Origin: Phascolomyces articulosus | Taxonomy: Eukaryota > Mucoromycota > Mucoromycetes > Mucorales > Lichtheimiaceae | NCBI GenBank assembly: GCA_025677815.1 | Contig: JAIXMP010000018.1 | Location: 310,001 to 374,000, forward strand | Direction: 5' to 3' | Length of the DNA: 64,000 bases | In this document: piece by piece, positions 27,460 through 39,017 of the stretch | How positions within the stretch are numbered: position 1 is the stretch's first letter | How the letters are laid out: every line of letters begins with the position of its first letter | Position numbers and translations under genes: made by a program | The notes under the pieces: model-generated | Databases searched by the model: none | Told to the model about the DNA's origin: nothing | What the model saw: the letters and a program-made list of their open reading frames with translations, nothing else

Positions 27460-28356
27460 ATTCGAAATGGTGAGAGGCAATAGTAGTAACAATAGTATTT
27501 CAAGATGTATGTTGAAATGTTTACAGGACTTGTAACTGAATTTGGGAAGCCGAGTAACCAGAAAAGTGGGTGTAACATCCCCCAACACCATAACTTTGTG
27601 GCTGTCAGATATACGGTTCTTGATGAGGCATTTCGATATTTCTCAACTTCTTGTTGCTAAGAATCTTAACTTTTTACCATAAAAAGTTTATTTCGCGCCT
27701 CAGACTGAGGCTGTGTAATATTAATAAAAGTGATGGCTTTCACCATTATAATACAAATAAAAGTTATTAATAGCCGATAATTATATCATAAGAACCTGTG
27801 AAGGATTGGTCAATTACGATGGTTAACCTTTTTATACATGAACTTGAATACTATACTACAGGAAGCATGATGAATTCTGTTCAATAATTATACGTACCGG
27901 TATTAATAATAATTTTCTCCGTCGTGAGCTACATAGTTAACGGTAAAAATCTATTAATGAATGAACCTGTAGGTGAAGAATCTTGATAGATGTGGTACTG
28001 TATGTAATAATTTGGTCACAAAGATTAAATGTTTGATAACTCTATGTCTATTCTTATAAAAGGTCGCAGTTACCAGGAAATGTGGTGAATGTCAGCAGTG
28101 TCGAATTAAATCCAGAGGTGTCGCTATGAATACACTCATTACACAGCGAACAACCCTCTATGTCTATCTTTTGTTCAGCCACATTCCTTACTGTATCAAA
28201 TATATAAACGGATGACTAAATTTGTAATATGTATAAAATTTTTGTATTTTTATAGCAAAAGTTATAAGACTGTGAGTAATAGCAGTTACAAAACATTGGA
28301 TGACAAACATTCTTAACGAGTATATTATAACCATATCTAATGCATTGTATGGTATG
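27460..28356. other. Upstream region of the F-box gene
   Basis: Promoter side of the F-box/LRR gene, then AT-rich DNA. A short minus-strand coding-like piece (SDTSGFNSTLLTFTTFPGNC, near 28060-28130) could belong to the kelch remnant upstream. Confidence 0.35.
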
Positions 28357-28800
28357 TTATACGTACTCTAGAAGAAATGTATACATTGATGAACCTGCTA
28401 TTCGAGTGGTTATGGTCTCATTACGCTGCGTCATTGGTGTTAATAGACCATTAGCTGGATTATACATCCATACCAAAACATATTCAACTGTGCCGTTCAT
28501 GTCACCAGGCACCCCACCGCTTAAATAAATATATTCGCCAATAGCCGTTGCAGAAGCTCCTACTCTGTTTCGTGGTCTGCCAGGAAGAGTTGTTCCGTTC
28601 GCTCCCTCGGCGACAGCAGGTAATGGTTTCCATTCAGAAGTGCTAAAGTCATATTGCTGTATATACATTGTTCCTCCTCAGGCAGTATTATTGGGGGTTT
28701 CGGAACCCTCCAAAGAAAAATACTCGTTGCTATTTGTTGGACAGCTAATGACTACAATTACTGTACTTCTAACTATTGTTAAAAAGGAAAGTATGTAGCA
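28357..28800 (-). pseudogene. Kelch/galactose-oxidase-like gene fragment with in-frame stop
   Basis: One minus-strand frame runs through the block. It holds a hydrophobic stretch (RSTVIVVISCPTNSN), then EYFSLEGSETPNNTA, a TGA stop at 28680-28678, then GGTMYIQQYDFSTSEWKPLP, GRPRNRVGASATAIGEYIYL, SGGVPGDMNGTVEYVLVWMY and NPANGLLTPM, ending at a stop at 28357. The R-GASATAIGEYIYLSGG pattern is kelch-like: a beta-propeller blade with a YIYLSGG strand. Fungal proteins of this type are often secreted or membrane-anchored. Only one or two blades remain, so this is a remnant or a broken 5' part. Confidence 0.6.
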
Positions 28801-30105
28801 CTATCATTAATAAAAACGAGTTCTATGGCTTAGGCATAGACCATCGGATTTTTTTAAAATGACATGTACTGATAAATAAGCTGTTTGTTTAAATCATTAA
28901 TATGTTGCGTGAGTTTATCAACAAAAGGCCTTAGTGATAAGAATCGTTGTAAATCTTGGTATTATTATATATTCAAGAAGGTTATGACATCCAATATGCA
29001 CATTATATTTACATATTATTGTTATTAATGCAATAAAAAAAGTTACAACATACTTGAAGTATTTCACATTGATAATTTTACATGCAATACTATTAAAATT
29101 AAACATATCGAATTTATTCAAGGGGAAACAATCCACAAACACAGACAGAAAAATGGGGTTTTGATTGGCTATGGACTACCAACCGAAAAGCAGGTAACTC
29201 ACAAGACCATTCCTTGTACAACGACGATGGAATCTCATGCATCTTTTAATTCAGGAAGATAATCTTTTTTGGGGCCCACGTTGCTGGCATGCTGTTTCAA
29301 ATTAGAGAAATATAAACGATGTATAATATGGCTGGCTTTTTTGATTATAATTAGAAAGCAATATATAAGTTAATATATATTCTCGGGAATCATGGGTAAT
29401 TCAATTATATTATATGGCTTGAAGACTCTATCTTGATAATTGAAAGATGATCTAGTTTAGTGAACTATAAGTTGTAAAGAGCAAACGTATCTTTAAGTTA
29501 CCGATTCAAGTTTTTCTTATCAATGTAGGCTAGCTCGTTTTCTAAAAATATTCTTTTTCCATCCTCAATCAAAGTGATTACTACTGCAGTGCTGTGATGG
29601 ATAAACAGGATTTATATATTAGATAAATAAGACTATTTCTAAATATAATATATTATATATTACTATATTTACCGAGCTCTTGGATGAAGGCACTGAGCCT
29701 CGTGGGATAAAATCCATGAATGAGAAAAAGACCACCAAAGAACCATACAAACAGCCATCAAAACTATAGAATGACATAGAAGCGGATGAGGGAATAATAA
29801 AATAAACAATACAATGAACGTAACATGGATGGATAGAAGGTATGTCGAGTTCAATACGTAACAACAATGAAAGATAAGGGAGACGGGGGAAACAATACTA
29901 TAGTTAAATACAATGTTGAACTACTGGCCCATCGAATAAACAGAAAAAAAATATTACAAAATTCGATACGCTATTAAAACAGCTATGGAGGAACAACATG
30001 CAGTCTATTTCAATTTTTTTTGGGATTCTCATTATACTGGCACAGCTGGAATCGCAATATCTAAGCTAAGACTGTCACCTCACCACAGCAATACCATTAT
30101 TGATC
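28801..30105. other. AT-rich region between two kelch-type remnants
   Basis: No gene is supported. Short frames at 28918-29142 and 29619-29867 look like chance. Confidence 0.45.
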
Positions 30106-30336
30106 CTACTCAAGAAGCGAATACTCCCAGATTGTCGTTCCCTTGAAACGTTTTCTGTAGTGTACAACAAGCCAGCCAATAAAAACAATAGCAACGATAC
30201 TACTAATAGCAATACCAGGGGTAATTGCACCTTTTATCATTCTTTAGCTTTCCGTTATAAAAACTGCTGACTTCAAGTTCAAATGCATTTGTTGTGGTAT
30301 ACCAAACAAGCAATAGCTTCCGTCCCCATATGCAGT
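30106..30336 (-). pseudogene. Membrane-anchor tail of a decayed (kelch-type?) gene
   Basis: A minus-strand frame reads TAYGDGSYCLFGIPQQMHLN, KSAVFITES, a TAA stop at 30246-30244, then RMIKGAITPGIAISSIVAIV, FIGWLVVHYRKRFKGTTIWE and YSLLE ending in TAG at 30108-30106. The second part is a single transmembrane helix followed by basic residues and a short cytosolic tail, as at the C-terminus of fungal kelch-type membrane proteins. The in-frame stop and the lack of upstream blades suggest a remnant. It may be the tail of a second kelch gene, since it lies 5' of the fragment at 28357-28800 on the same strand. Confidence 0.45.
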
Positions 30337-30374
30337 AGGTCATCTGTTCTATATAAAGCAAATTTTCTGCAATA

Positions 30375-30515
30375 CTGTAGACCCCCGCTTTTTGCAGATG
30401 CGCTTTTTCTCAAGAAAACCTGCAAAATATGAGGATATACGAATCTAAATACGATTTACTATGTTTTCTGAGCGGTTTGCTTTGAAAATAATCTGCAAAA
30501 AGCGGAAGCCCACTG
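30375..30515. mobile_element. Small TA-flanked MITE, pogo/Tc1-mariner type
   Basis: A 141-bp element is bounded by imperfect terminal inverted repeats of about 26 bp. The left end reads CTGTAGACCCCCGCTTTTTG then CAGAT; the right end, reverse complemented, reads CAGTGGGCTTCCGCTTTTTG then CAGAT. TA dinucleotides at 30373-30374 and 30516-30517 fit a TA target-site duplication. There is no coding capacity, so it would depend on a transposase elsewhere. It sits just beyond the gene remnant at 30106-30336. Confidence 0.75.
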
Positions 30516-30517
30516 TA

Positions 30518-32274
30518 ATAAACATTGTTACTGCCACCTTTTCGATACATATATTTGTAATTAATATTCAAGAATAATCTGAATAATGAACAGATGACGG
30601 CTCAAAGAAAAAAATCAACAATATATGAATAATATGTTAAGAGTGAGTTTATTAAACTACTACTATTAAACTGTAAAAATGTCAATTCTGATCAAATATT
30701 AAAAAAAAGCTTACATACAGTAGGTGTAGAAAATACAAAAACCCTGCATAACCGAATTGTATGCTTGTAGCCAGGTTCATACTATAATAAACGAAAAAAG
30801 GACCAAAGTCCGAAAAGTGGGTTAGAGATACTTTGGCCCGTGTAGTTGAAAAAAAAAATAGATCCTTTGCAGTTGTACTGATATAAAATCTGACGACAAC
30901 CAACAGGCGCTCATCTTAATGCTACATTATGTTTTGTGGTCAACTTTTCGCCCGACCTATTTAATGAGGAACAGGGATAATATTATCAAGGTATAAAAAC
31001 CTACATAACCTTTTTTATTACATGAAGCATCATTGGATTAATCCATAAAAAGAGTTCTTTCTTTTTTCCCATTGGATTGAATTGTTTAACAATACATGAT
31101 GCTAATCAACATATGACACGAAATATACTTTAAAGTCTTGGGGTCAATCTGACAGGTGATTTCTATACATGTTCACGATATTATTACCATGTTCTAACAA
31201 CGATGCGTGTTTCGCGGTATGACACTAGGAGAAAATGCGTGTTGTGTTTGTTTTCATGCATGATCTTTTTGTATGTGCATGTTCATAAGGGGGTACAGAT
31301 ATATTTTTATATATACATAATTGACATTTTAATAAGACAAAAATAATAGATGATCATAAATATTTATTACTCATAATTATAAATCCAACTAAGTAAATAA
31401 CAATAAGCAAGCAGTAGGATTTCGCTGATGACGATAAATAAGGAAAGGTTATATGACGAGTATAATAGAATGAAAGTTTTAGTTAAGTATAATCTTACCA
31501 GAAAAACAAGCAACACTTTACTTGCATCAGGGCTTTGACTCTTTTTTCTATATTTGTAATCTGGATGAAAAAAAGGATACGTTTTAATATACTGCAGATC
31601 ATACGATAATGAGAAGTAGAACGCTTTTTTGGGGAAAGAGGGGGGGACAGGTTAGATAAAACATCTAATATTCTTGATCACAGAAAAATAAAGTATATTA
31701 AATGAAGAGCCAGGACGGGATGTAGGATGATGATCAATTTTATTATATGGCGATTTACTTGATGATGATGATAATGATTTTATAGCACCAAGAAATAGCG
31801 TATTTGTTAATGATGATTTTTTATTATATGCACATGTTGGAAGAAGTGGAAAAAGATAAATGATATTATAATACATAATAAGATGGGGTTTGTTATTGTA
31901 ATTCTACTAGTATTTAGGTAATATAATAGGTGGTTGGGGTGGATGGGAGGGAGAAGAAATAATAATATATAAAACAGGGTGATTGGAAATTTGTATAAAT
32001 ACTTTACAGGGAAAGGGTGAAATGGTTTATATAAAAAGAAATAAGAAGAATATTGGATTAAGTATAAACTAGTATATGAATATATATAAAAAGAAAGAGG
32101 AGGAAACATGCCAATTGGAAATGTCATCCATTATAAGTTGCATTTTTGTTATTGACAATATATATATAACATAAAGAACGAAGGTAAAAGAAGCGTCTTT
32201 TATGTAGAGAGAAGGAGGAGAAATAGGATGATGGAAATAGAAGAAAGTTGAGAACTTTATACATATTTCTTATG
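30518..32274. other. AT-rich intergenic region
   Basis: 3' flank of the FYR-domain gene and gene-free DNA; no family is recognised in its short open frames. Confidence 0.5.
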
Positions 32275-34338
32275 TCACAGATCATCGTTGTCGCTATGCA
32301 ATTGGTCTACTTCATCATCAATCTGTTCAAATTTATTCATTCTAAAAGGAGAAGGTGATGCAGGCTGAAGCAAACTACTGATAGAATGTGGATTGTCATG
32401 AGGTGACAGATGATGATGATGCTGTTCATAAGGAGTCGCATGTAACATTTTATTACGCAAGCTGTTGTTGATAGGTGATATATAATGATGCCGTTGTGGT
32501 CTCGCTTCTTCTCGTTCAGTATCAATAGCATCATTCCCGTCTTCTTCAACTTCTCCTTCATGATATTGTTGATGACGTTGATGAGAAACGGCTGCGGTAA
32601 TAAAACTTAAAGAAGAAGGATGAGGAGGCGGAGAAGGTAAAGGGGTAGATCGACTAGAAGAGGATGGTGATGAAGGCTTGGCATTTAGTGTTGTCGCTGT
32701 TTTTGTGGTAGTAGTAGCAGCAATACTATTACTCATTGATGCGGTGGCACCATCAGGAGAAACAGGAGGAACAGCAGAAGTTGAAGCTAAAGTATGAGTA
32801 CTACTACTAGTCGCCATTGAATTAGTTGGGCGTACATTGGCGTTTCCCATTTGTTCCAAATTGCCACGTTTCTTTTGAGCAGCCGCCATGACGCCTTTTG
32901 CCGCGCGTGGTTCCATTTCTTCAAAGTTCTGGCGTACGTAACTACGTAATTTATCAGCATTGGGCAAATCCTGAATCATTTTAGCAATAGTTGGGTGCTT
33001 AAATCCATAATAATCAGGCCCACTGGCAGAATTTGAATGTTCACGATGTCGAATTTCGTTGGACCGTCTTACAACGACTGTCCATGCACCTGTTGCTGAA
33101 TTGGCAATGATAGGTTCGTCTGGTTGGTCTGCAGCAACAATATGAAACCTGGGGCCATCACCCCCGTCCAATATGGTTGATACAATACTTGTATTACTAT
33201 TGGGGTTAACCATACTCGGGTATGTGCGTTCCACTGTGAACCCAACAGGGAAAATATAGCGTTCGTTATGAAAGGCTTCTCGATCATGAATGATTTTTCC
33301 TAAGTTGACAACGGTTAATACACCAATTTGTTGAGGCAATTTAACGTTTCCGTTTTCATCTCGTTCGACAGGTTGCACGCGACGTGTTTTGGTTACTGCG
33401 CGTGACATTTTCGATCGTTTTGGCGGCGCGGATGCTGTAACTGTGCTGTTTAAAATGCTTACATTACCGAGGCGATTGGTTTGATTGTCATCTCTTCTTC
33501 CTTCTCTTCCCTCTTCATCTTCATCAATGTCTGGATGTTTGGATTGTTTTCTACCTCGTCGTCGACGTGGCTTTTGGACATGTACTGCTAGTTCAGATGT
33601 TGATCTTTGTCGTGATAATGGTTTTGGTTTACTATTATAGGGACGATGATGATGACGATGATCTGCAGTCAGTTGTCGTTGATGTTGATCATGCGGGTGA
33701 TAGATTTCCCCTTGAACAACAGTATCTATCGCCGTTGCAGATGTGGTTGAGGTTGTCATTGGTAATAAATCATGATAGTCATCCATAAAATCATCATCAT
33801 ATTCGTCAGATGAAGATGTTTCTATTTCCACTTTACCCATACGTGCAATATTATCTAAAAGAACACTATGATTTTTTTTATAAAACCATCACATAATTTT
33901 AATAATAGATACAGAAAAAAAAATTGGGGGGAGAAAGAAAGAGAAGGAAGGAAGAAGAAGATGGGAAATTAAACTCACTTGCGTTCCATCACTAATAATC
34001 GAACTTTTCGTTTTGCTTGAGAATATTCTTTCGATATTGTTTCATTGACCTAATCATGATAATAATAGGTTATTATTATGATTGACTATTTTCCTATAGG
34101 TCATTGAACCCTCCAATTCAATTGTCACGTTATTATTAAGTACCTCCATCATTGCTTTAAGTTTTCGTTTAAGTTGCTTATATTTTTCTTCAGTGATATT
34201 ACTATTATTGTTATTGGTAGCAGCTGACTGTTTTCCCGCAGTTGTTCCACTATCAGTATTATTGTTACGCATTGCTGCTATTGTTGTTGCTGCTGTTGGT
34301 GAAGATGAAGATGCTGATGAAACAATAGGAGAAGCCAT
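32275..34338 (-). CDS. FYRN/FYRC-domain nuclear protein, TBRG1-like
   Basis: Three exons (34338-34144, 34049-33979, 33865-32275) encode 618 residues. Proteins with paired FY-rich N- and C-terminal domains are chromatin-associated (KMT2-type methylases, TBRG1). This one has no SET or PHD domain. A short coiled-coil region spans the first introns (EEKYKQLKRKLKAMMEV, NETISKEYSQAKRKVRLLVM), the same layout as TBRG1. A basic patch KPRRRRGRKQSK at about 187-198 may be a nuclear signal. FYRN is at about 267-322 (with ERYIFPVGFTVERTYPSM) and FYRC at about 323-402 (GPRFHIVAADQ, ATGAWTVVVRRSNEI, YYGFKHPTIAKMIQDLPNAD). The rest is low-complexity Ser/Thr/His. The exon 3 acceptor was placed at 33866; the next AG downstream gives an immediate stop. 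A role in transcription or a remodelling complex is inferred. Confidence 0.87.
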
Positions 34339-36116
34339 TCTTATGATGGATGATTACTATCGACAACAAAATAATGAGCTGACTTTTTTTTTTTTTTTTT
34401 TTTGTAAAAAGGAGAGAGTGAGTGAGTGAGAAGAGGAAGAAGAGCGAGGAGATTGGATGAAGAAGTTGAAGAAGAGAAGGTTTTTTATTTTTTTGAATAG
34501 AACAGTGAATGGGATGAAAGAGCTGGTGTGTGGGAAAAAGTGAGAAAAACAAGGAGAAGAGGAGAAAGAAAGAAAGTCTGGACGATGCCCTGATACGCTT
34601 TTTTTTCCACTCTCTTTTTTTCTCGTTGGGTTAAGTTGAGTTCACTCACACTACTTTGGTTGGGTGCTTCTTGATTTTACAACAAGTAACGTGGCCCCCC
34701 TCTCTCTTCTTCCCTTTCTTCCCTTTTTTTTTTCGCCGACATAGTTGCCTCTATTCACACACTTCCGATAATTTCCCTTGGCTTTTTGAAATTCATTCAT
34801 ACTTCATTAAACTTTAATGGACTTCATTTACTTTATATATATACGTATAATTTAAATCTTGATGTCAAACGTTCTAATTTCATAATGTTATAAAATGAGG
34901 TGTATGTATTTATATTTCTGGAAAAAAGAAGAACTTTCTTTATTGTTATGCGAAAAGAGCAACAACCGAAATATAAAAATAATCCCGTTAGTGCTGTGTC
35001 ATACCAATCAGCTTATACAAAAATACTCAATCTCCCTTTCTTGTTGCTGTATAAAGGTTTTCTTCCCCGCAAATGAGTTCGCCATCATCATCATGATAGA
35101 TTAAAGTAGTACCTATATTTCTTTTCTTTTTTTCTACTAACGACTTTTAAAGATAGAATGGTGATGAGTAGTGTTACAACAGTTGTACAACAAGGAAAAA
35201 TAACTCCAATCAACCAACTTCTTGGAAGGTGATACACATGAAACTTACTGCAAAAAAATAATAGTTTCATAGAGAATAGTCCGTTTTCCCATTCGATTTC
35301 TTCTTTTTCTACTAATTCTTCTTCTTGAAGATGAACCTCTATATATAATCTTCAATCATCCCTATAACTATTGTTTGCATTATAATAATCTAACAATAGA
35401 AGTACCTGAATATATCTCATGTCAAAACAATTCATATTCTGTCACACTGTATATAATAATAATATTATAAAATATATACAGTAATAAATAAGCATGACCC
35501 TGTATTTTATATTGCTTAAATTCTTCCATCCCTTCTACCACTACTTAATCTGACCTTGTTATTTTCCTTTTATAATCATATTAATTCATCTGTTTTAATA
35601 TGACAATATTTTTTATTTGGTGAGTATGTGAGTATATAAGTAACTAAATATTTGTAGCTGCTTTAAAATAATAGTGGTATATAGTAGGCAATCACATCAA
35701 TGGCTATTTACCATATATATACATCAAATACATATGAAAATAGACAGTGTTGGGTACTTTGATTATATGAATTACAAATGCAAGTCCCACGGATAAATAG
35801 CCTTTTTCAGCTTTATAATTTTGAGTAATTGATCCGGAATTGTCTTTTAACAAAACAGGTTATTCACCATGATAAACTGTAATGAAGAAGAAGTATAATA
35901 ATAATTTATTAAAGAAAGGAAGGTCAACTGGGTACTGGTGATTGATTATTTTATAGTGCAATAATAAATAATAATATATAAAAACAAAACAAGTGAAGCG
36001 ACATTCAATTACAGTGACAACTACTGATAATATATAGAAATATTGAATGGCATGAAATAAATAATAATAATATAGTAATACAAAGATAAAAAAAGAAAAG
36101 AAACTAATTAATTATA
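34339..36116. other. Intergenic region, FYR gene promoter and GH3 3' flank
   Basis: A T-run (34385-34402) and GA-rich sequence lie directly upstream of the FYR-domain gene. The remainder is AT-rich with no supported gene. Confidence 0.5.
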
Positions 36117-39017
36117 TTATGAATTGATATGGAAGCTAGCTCGTTGACGAATATCTCGACTACTTGCACCAATATGAATTCTAAACAAGCCTTTAGGGAC
36201 AACCCATTGTTGGCTTGGAACATCCCAAATGGAAAGTTCTTGTTTACCCAATTGAAACGTCACTTGATTTGATTGACCCTTCTTTAAGAATACTTTTTCA
36301 AACCCACGTAAAAGTTTGGGGGGTTCATAAGCAGCTTCAGGGTAGGAAATGTAGGCTTGAACAATTTCTGCTCCATCTCGATCACCCGAGTTTTTGATTT
36401 GAACAGATACTTTGGTGCTGGTATTATTGGCATGATGGACTTTAATATGGGTATAATCAAAAGTGGTATAAGATAAACCATAGCCAAATTCGAATAATGG
36501 GTCAATTCCCTTGGCATCAAAGTGTTTATAACCAACCAGTAACCGTTCAGTATATTCAAACTATAGATATAAGTAGAAATATGCGTTAATAATAATTAGG
36601 ATCATTGTGTGGGGGGAGGGAAAAGTGCTACACACCTCAAACTTATTGTAAACATCTGCAGGATAATCGGATTCTTGTTTGGCAATGGTAATTGGAAGAC
36701 GTCCACTTGGGTTGATATCACCAAACAAAATATCTGCAAGAGAATTACCAGTTTCTTGCCCAGGCAAACCTGGCCAAAGAATACCAGTGATGTTTGGATG
36801 GCTTTCCCATGGCATCATGACTGCATTACCAGAATGAATCACAACAATTGTATTTTTGTTTGTATTTGCAACGGCTTGGATCTATATAGTACTATTATTA
36901 GCATCTCCTATTCTACTACATGATGGGTCAATATATAGTATGCCCTTACCAACTTGTCCACATTATTGTCAGCTTTCAAATTTGAATGATCACTCATCTC
37001 AGCAGAATATTTTTTGGCAAACACAAATGTTACATCGGCTGTCTTTGCAATGGACGTTGCCTTTGCGATTTTTCCATCGCTAATACTTGATACAACTTCA
37101 ATTGAAAGCTCTTTTGCACGATTTGTTATTCCTTCAAGTGGCTATAATATACAATAACATTGTTTGTAATTTATATAGGGCGATTAGCTTTTATTCTAGT
37201 TCTGGTTTGAATTATTATAGTGAAAGAACTCACAGAAACGATATAAGGGACATTGGATGCACCAGAGCCACCACCTTGAATCAATGTACCTTTGTCACAT
37301 TTGGACACAACGCTGCATGATGTATTATTGCCCTGTCTAGTAACACAATATAGAACGTATTTCTTTTGGTGTTAAATAATAGTCTAGGTTATTCCTTAAA
37401 GGAGAGTCATAAAGGCTTACCTTGAAAGCCCAGCATCATCACCAAAGATAGCAATCTTTTTAATACCAGATGCTGCCGTGATAGGAAGGATATTATTTTT
37501 ATTCCTCAAGAGGACTACAGATGCTGCACCATGTTGACGAATTCTTTTAGCATGATCAGCTTGTACATCAATACCAGGATCCTGAAGACCATTGTTTGTG
37601 TTCATTTTAATGGAAGGAAATCCTTCGTCTTGCCGCATCTACTTTTCCAACAATAATTAGGTATAGAGCCAACAAGTAAGATTAATACTACTGCTAGTAA
37701 AAAAATTAAAAACAATCGTATATAAAGATAGACACGGACTTTATACCACGCAGCCACAATACGTCGCACCATATCCTTTGCACGCGTAATTTCAATTTTG
37801 CTATTTTTGACAGCATTTTTCAATGCACCACCAAAATAAACCCATCCACCAGGCCTAGATATTATTGTGGATAATTATATCAGTTAATTGTTTATATCTT
37901 CTCTGCAAATATGAGCTGTAGATGAAAAGCGGTTTTGAAGAAAAGTATATTTACATTGTCATATCCAAACCATTATTGACTGCTTTTGTGGTAGAATGTG
38001 TGGCAAGCCAATCGCTATGAACCCATCCCTTAAAATCCAATTCATCTTTAAGGATTTGGTTCAATACTCGGTCGTTTTCGCAAGCATAAGTACCATTGAT
38101 TTTATTGTAGGAACACATCACAGTACCAACACCAGCTTCGATGGATCGTGCAAAGGGCCACAAATATATTTCATGTAAAGTACGGTCATCAATAGTTACA
38201 GAATGCTAATTACAATAGAATATGAATTTATCAAAACACTGCAATTGCAACAGTCATTATTAGAGTATACAGCAACTACTTACCGTCATTCTGTTAGTTT
38301 CTTGTTCATTAACAATATAGTGCTTGGCAGCAGCAATCTAGAAACCATAGAAACAAACAACTGTTATACTACTGATACTTCTCAAAATAATGATGACAAG
38401 TTTCATAGAATACTCGCACTTACAACACCTTGACTTTGAATACCAGTAATTGTTTCAGCTGCAGCTACCCCTGAGAGAAAAGGATCCTGTGAAATAGTAA
38501 GAACAGTAAAGTTTAGTTTTTGAAACTATTGGAATGACACCGAAAACAAATGATAACCACAGGATAATCGTACTTCACCAAAACCTTCCCAATTACGACC
38601 CGCTTTTGCAACGCGGGCAATATTCATAGCCGGACCCAATTGTACATGAGCACCTTTACCACGAAATTCAGCACCCATATCTTGACCTCGTTCACGTAAC
38701 GCATCTTTATCAAATGAAGCAGCAATTGTAATACCTGCTGGAAAAGCGCTTGCAAAAGGTGTACCACGTACACCCAAAGGACCGTCTGCGAGACAAAGTG
38801 CCGGAAAATCAGGATTGGTTGTCGCTGTAGTGGTCCCTGTACATTTTCCGATGAAAAGACCTCGACCTGTCGTAATATCTGCAAGTTGATCAAGTGTCAT
38901 TTCATTCACTAATTTATCGGCCTTCACATAGGCTTCATCCCATGAGAGTAAATCGATAGAAGAAACGAGTGTGGTTGTAGAGGCTAACAGCAACACAATA
39001 GATGCTGATAACTTCAT
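36117..39017 (-). CDS. Secreted glycoside hydrolase family 3 beta-glucosidase
   Basis: Ten exons (39017-38574, 38486-38424, 38337-38284, 38205-37955, 37854-37740, 37638-37421, 37336-37234, 37141-36950, 36881-36636, 36560-36117) give 709 residues, all in phase. The enzyme removes beta-linked glucose from the non-reducing end of cello-oligosaccharides or glycosides. A signal peptide is evident (MKLSASIVLLLASTTTLVSS). The N-terminal barrel carries LADGPLGVRG, NWEGFGEDPFLSG, AAKHYIVNEQE and the nucleophile D252 in GWVHSDWLATHS. The second domain has FGDDAGLSR and a likely acid/base E464 in KYSAEMSDHSNL, then WPGLPGQETGNSLADILFGD, NPSGRLPITI and FGYGLSYT. A fibronectin-III-like domain ends the protein. 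Intron 5 has an unusual GTCCGT donor, but the frame and the AWYKMRQDEGFP motif support it. The natural substrate is not determined. Confidence 0.93.

Noticed and set aside
27460..27591. Upstream ATG at 27591 for the F-box protein
   Set aside because: The extra 44 residues are hydrophobic and unlike the family; the F-box begins right after ATG 27459.
34265..34552. 95-residue minus-strand frame upstream of the FYR gene
   Set aside because: Ser/Phe/Lys low-complexity frame over the promoter; the real first exon uses a different frame starting at 34338.
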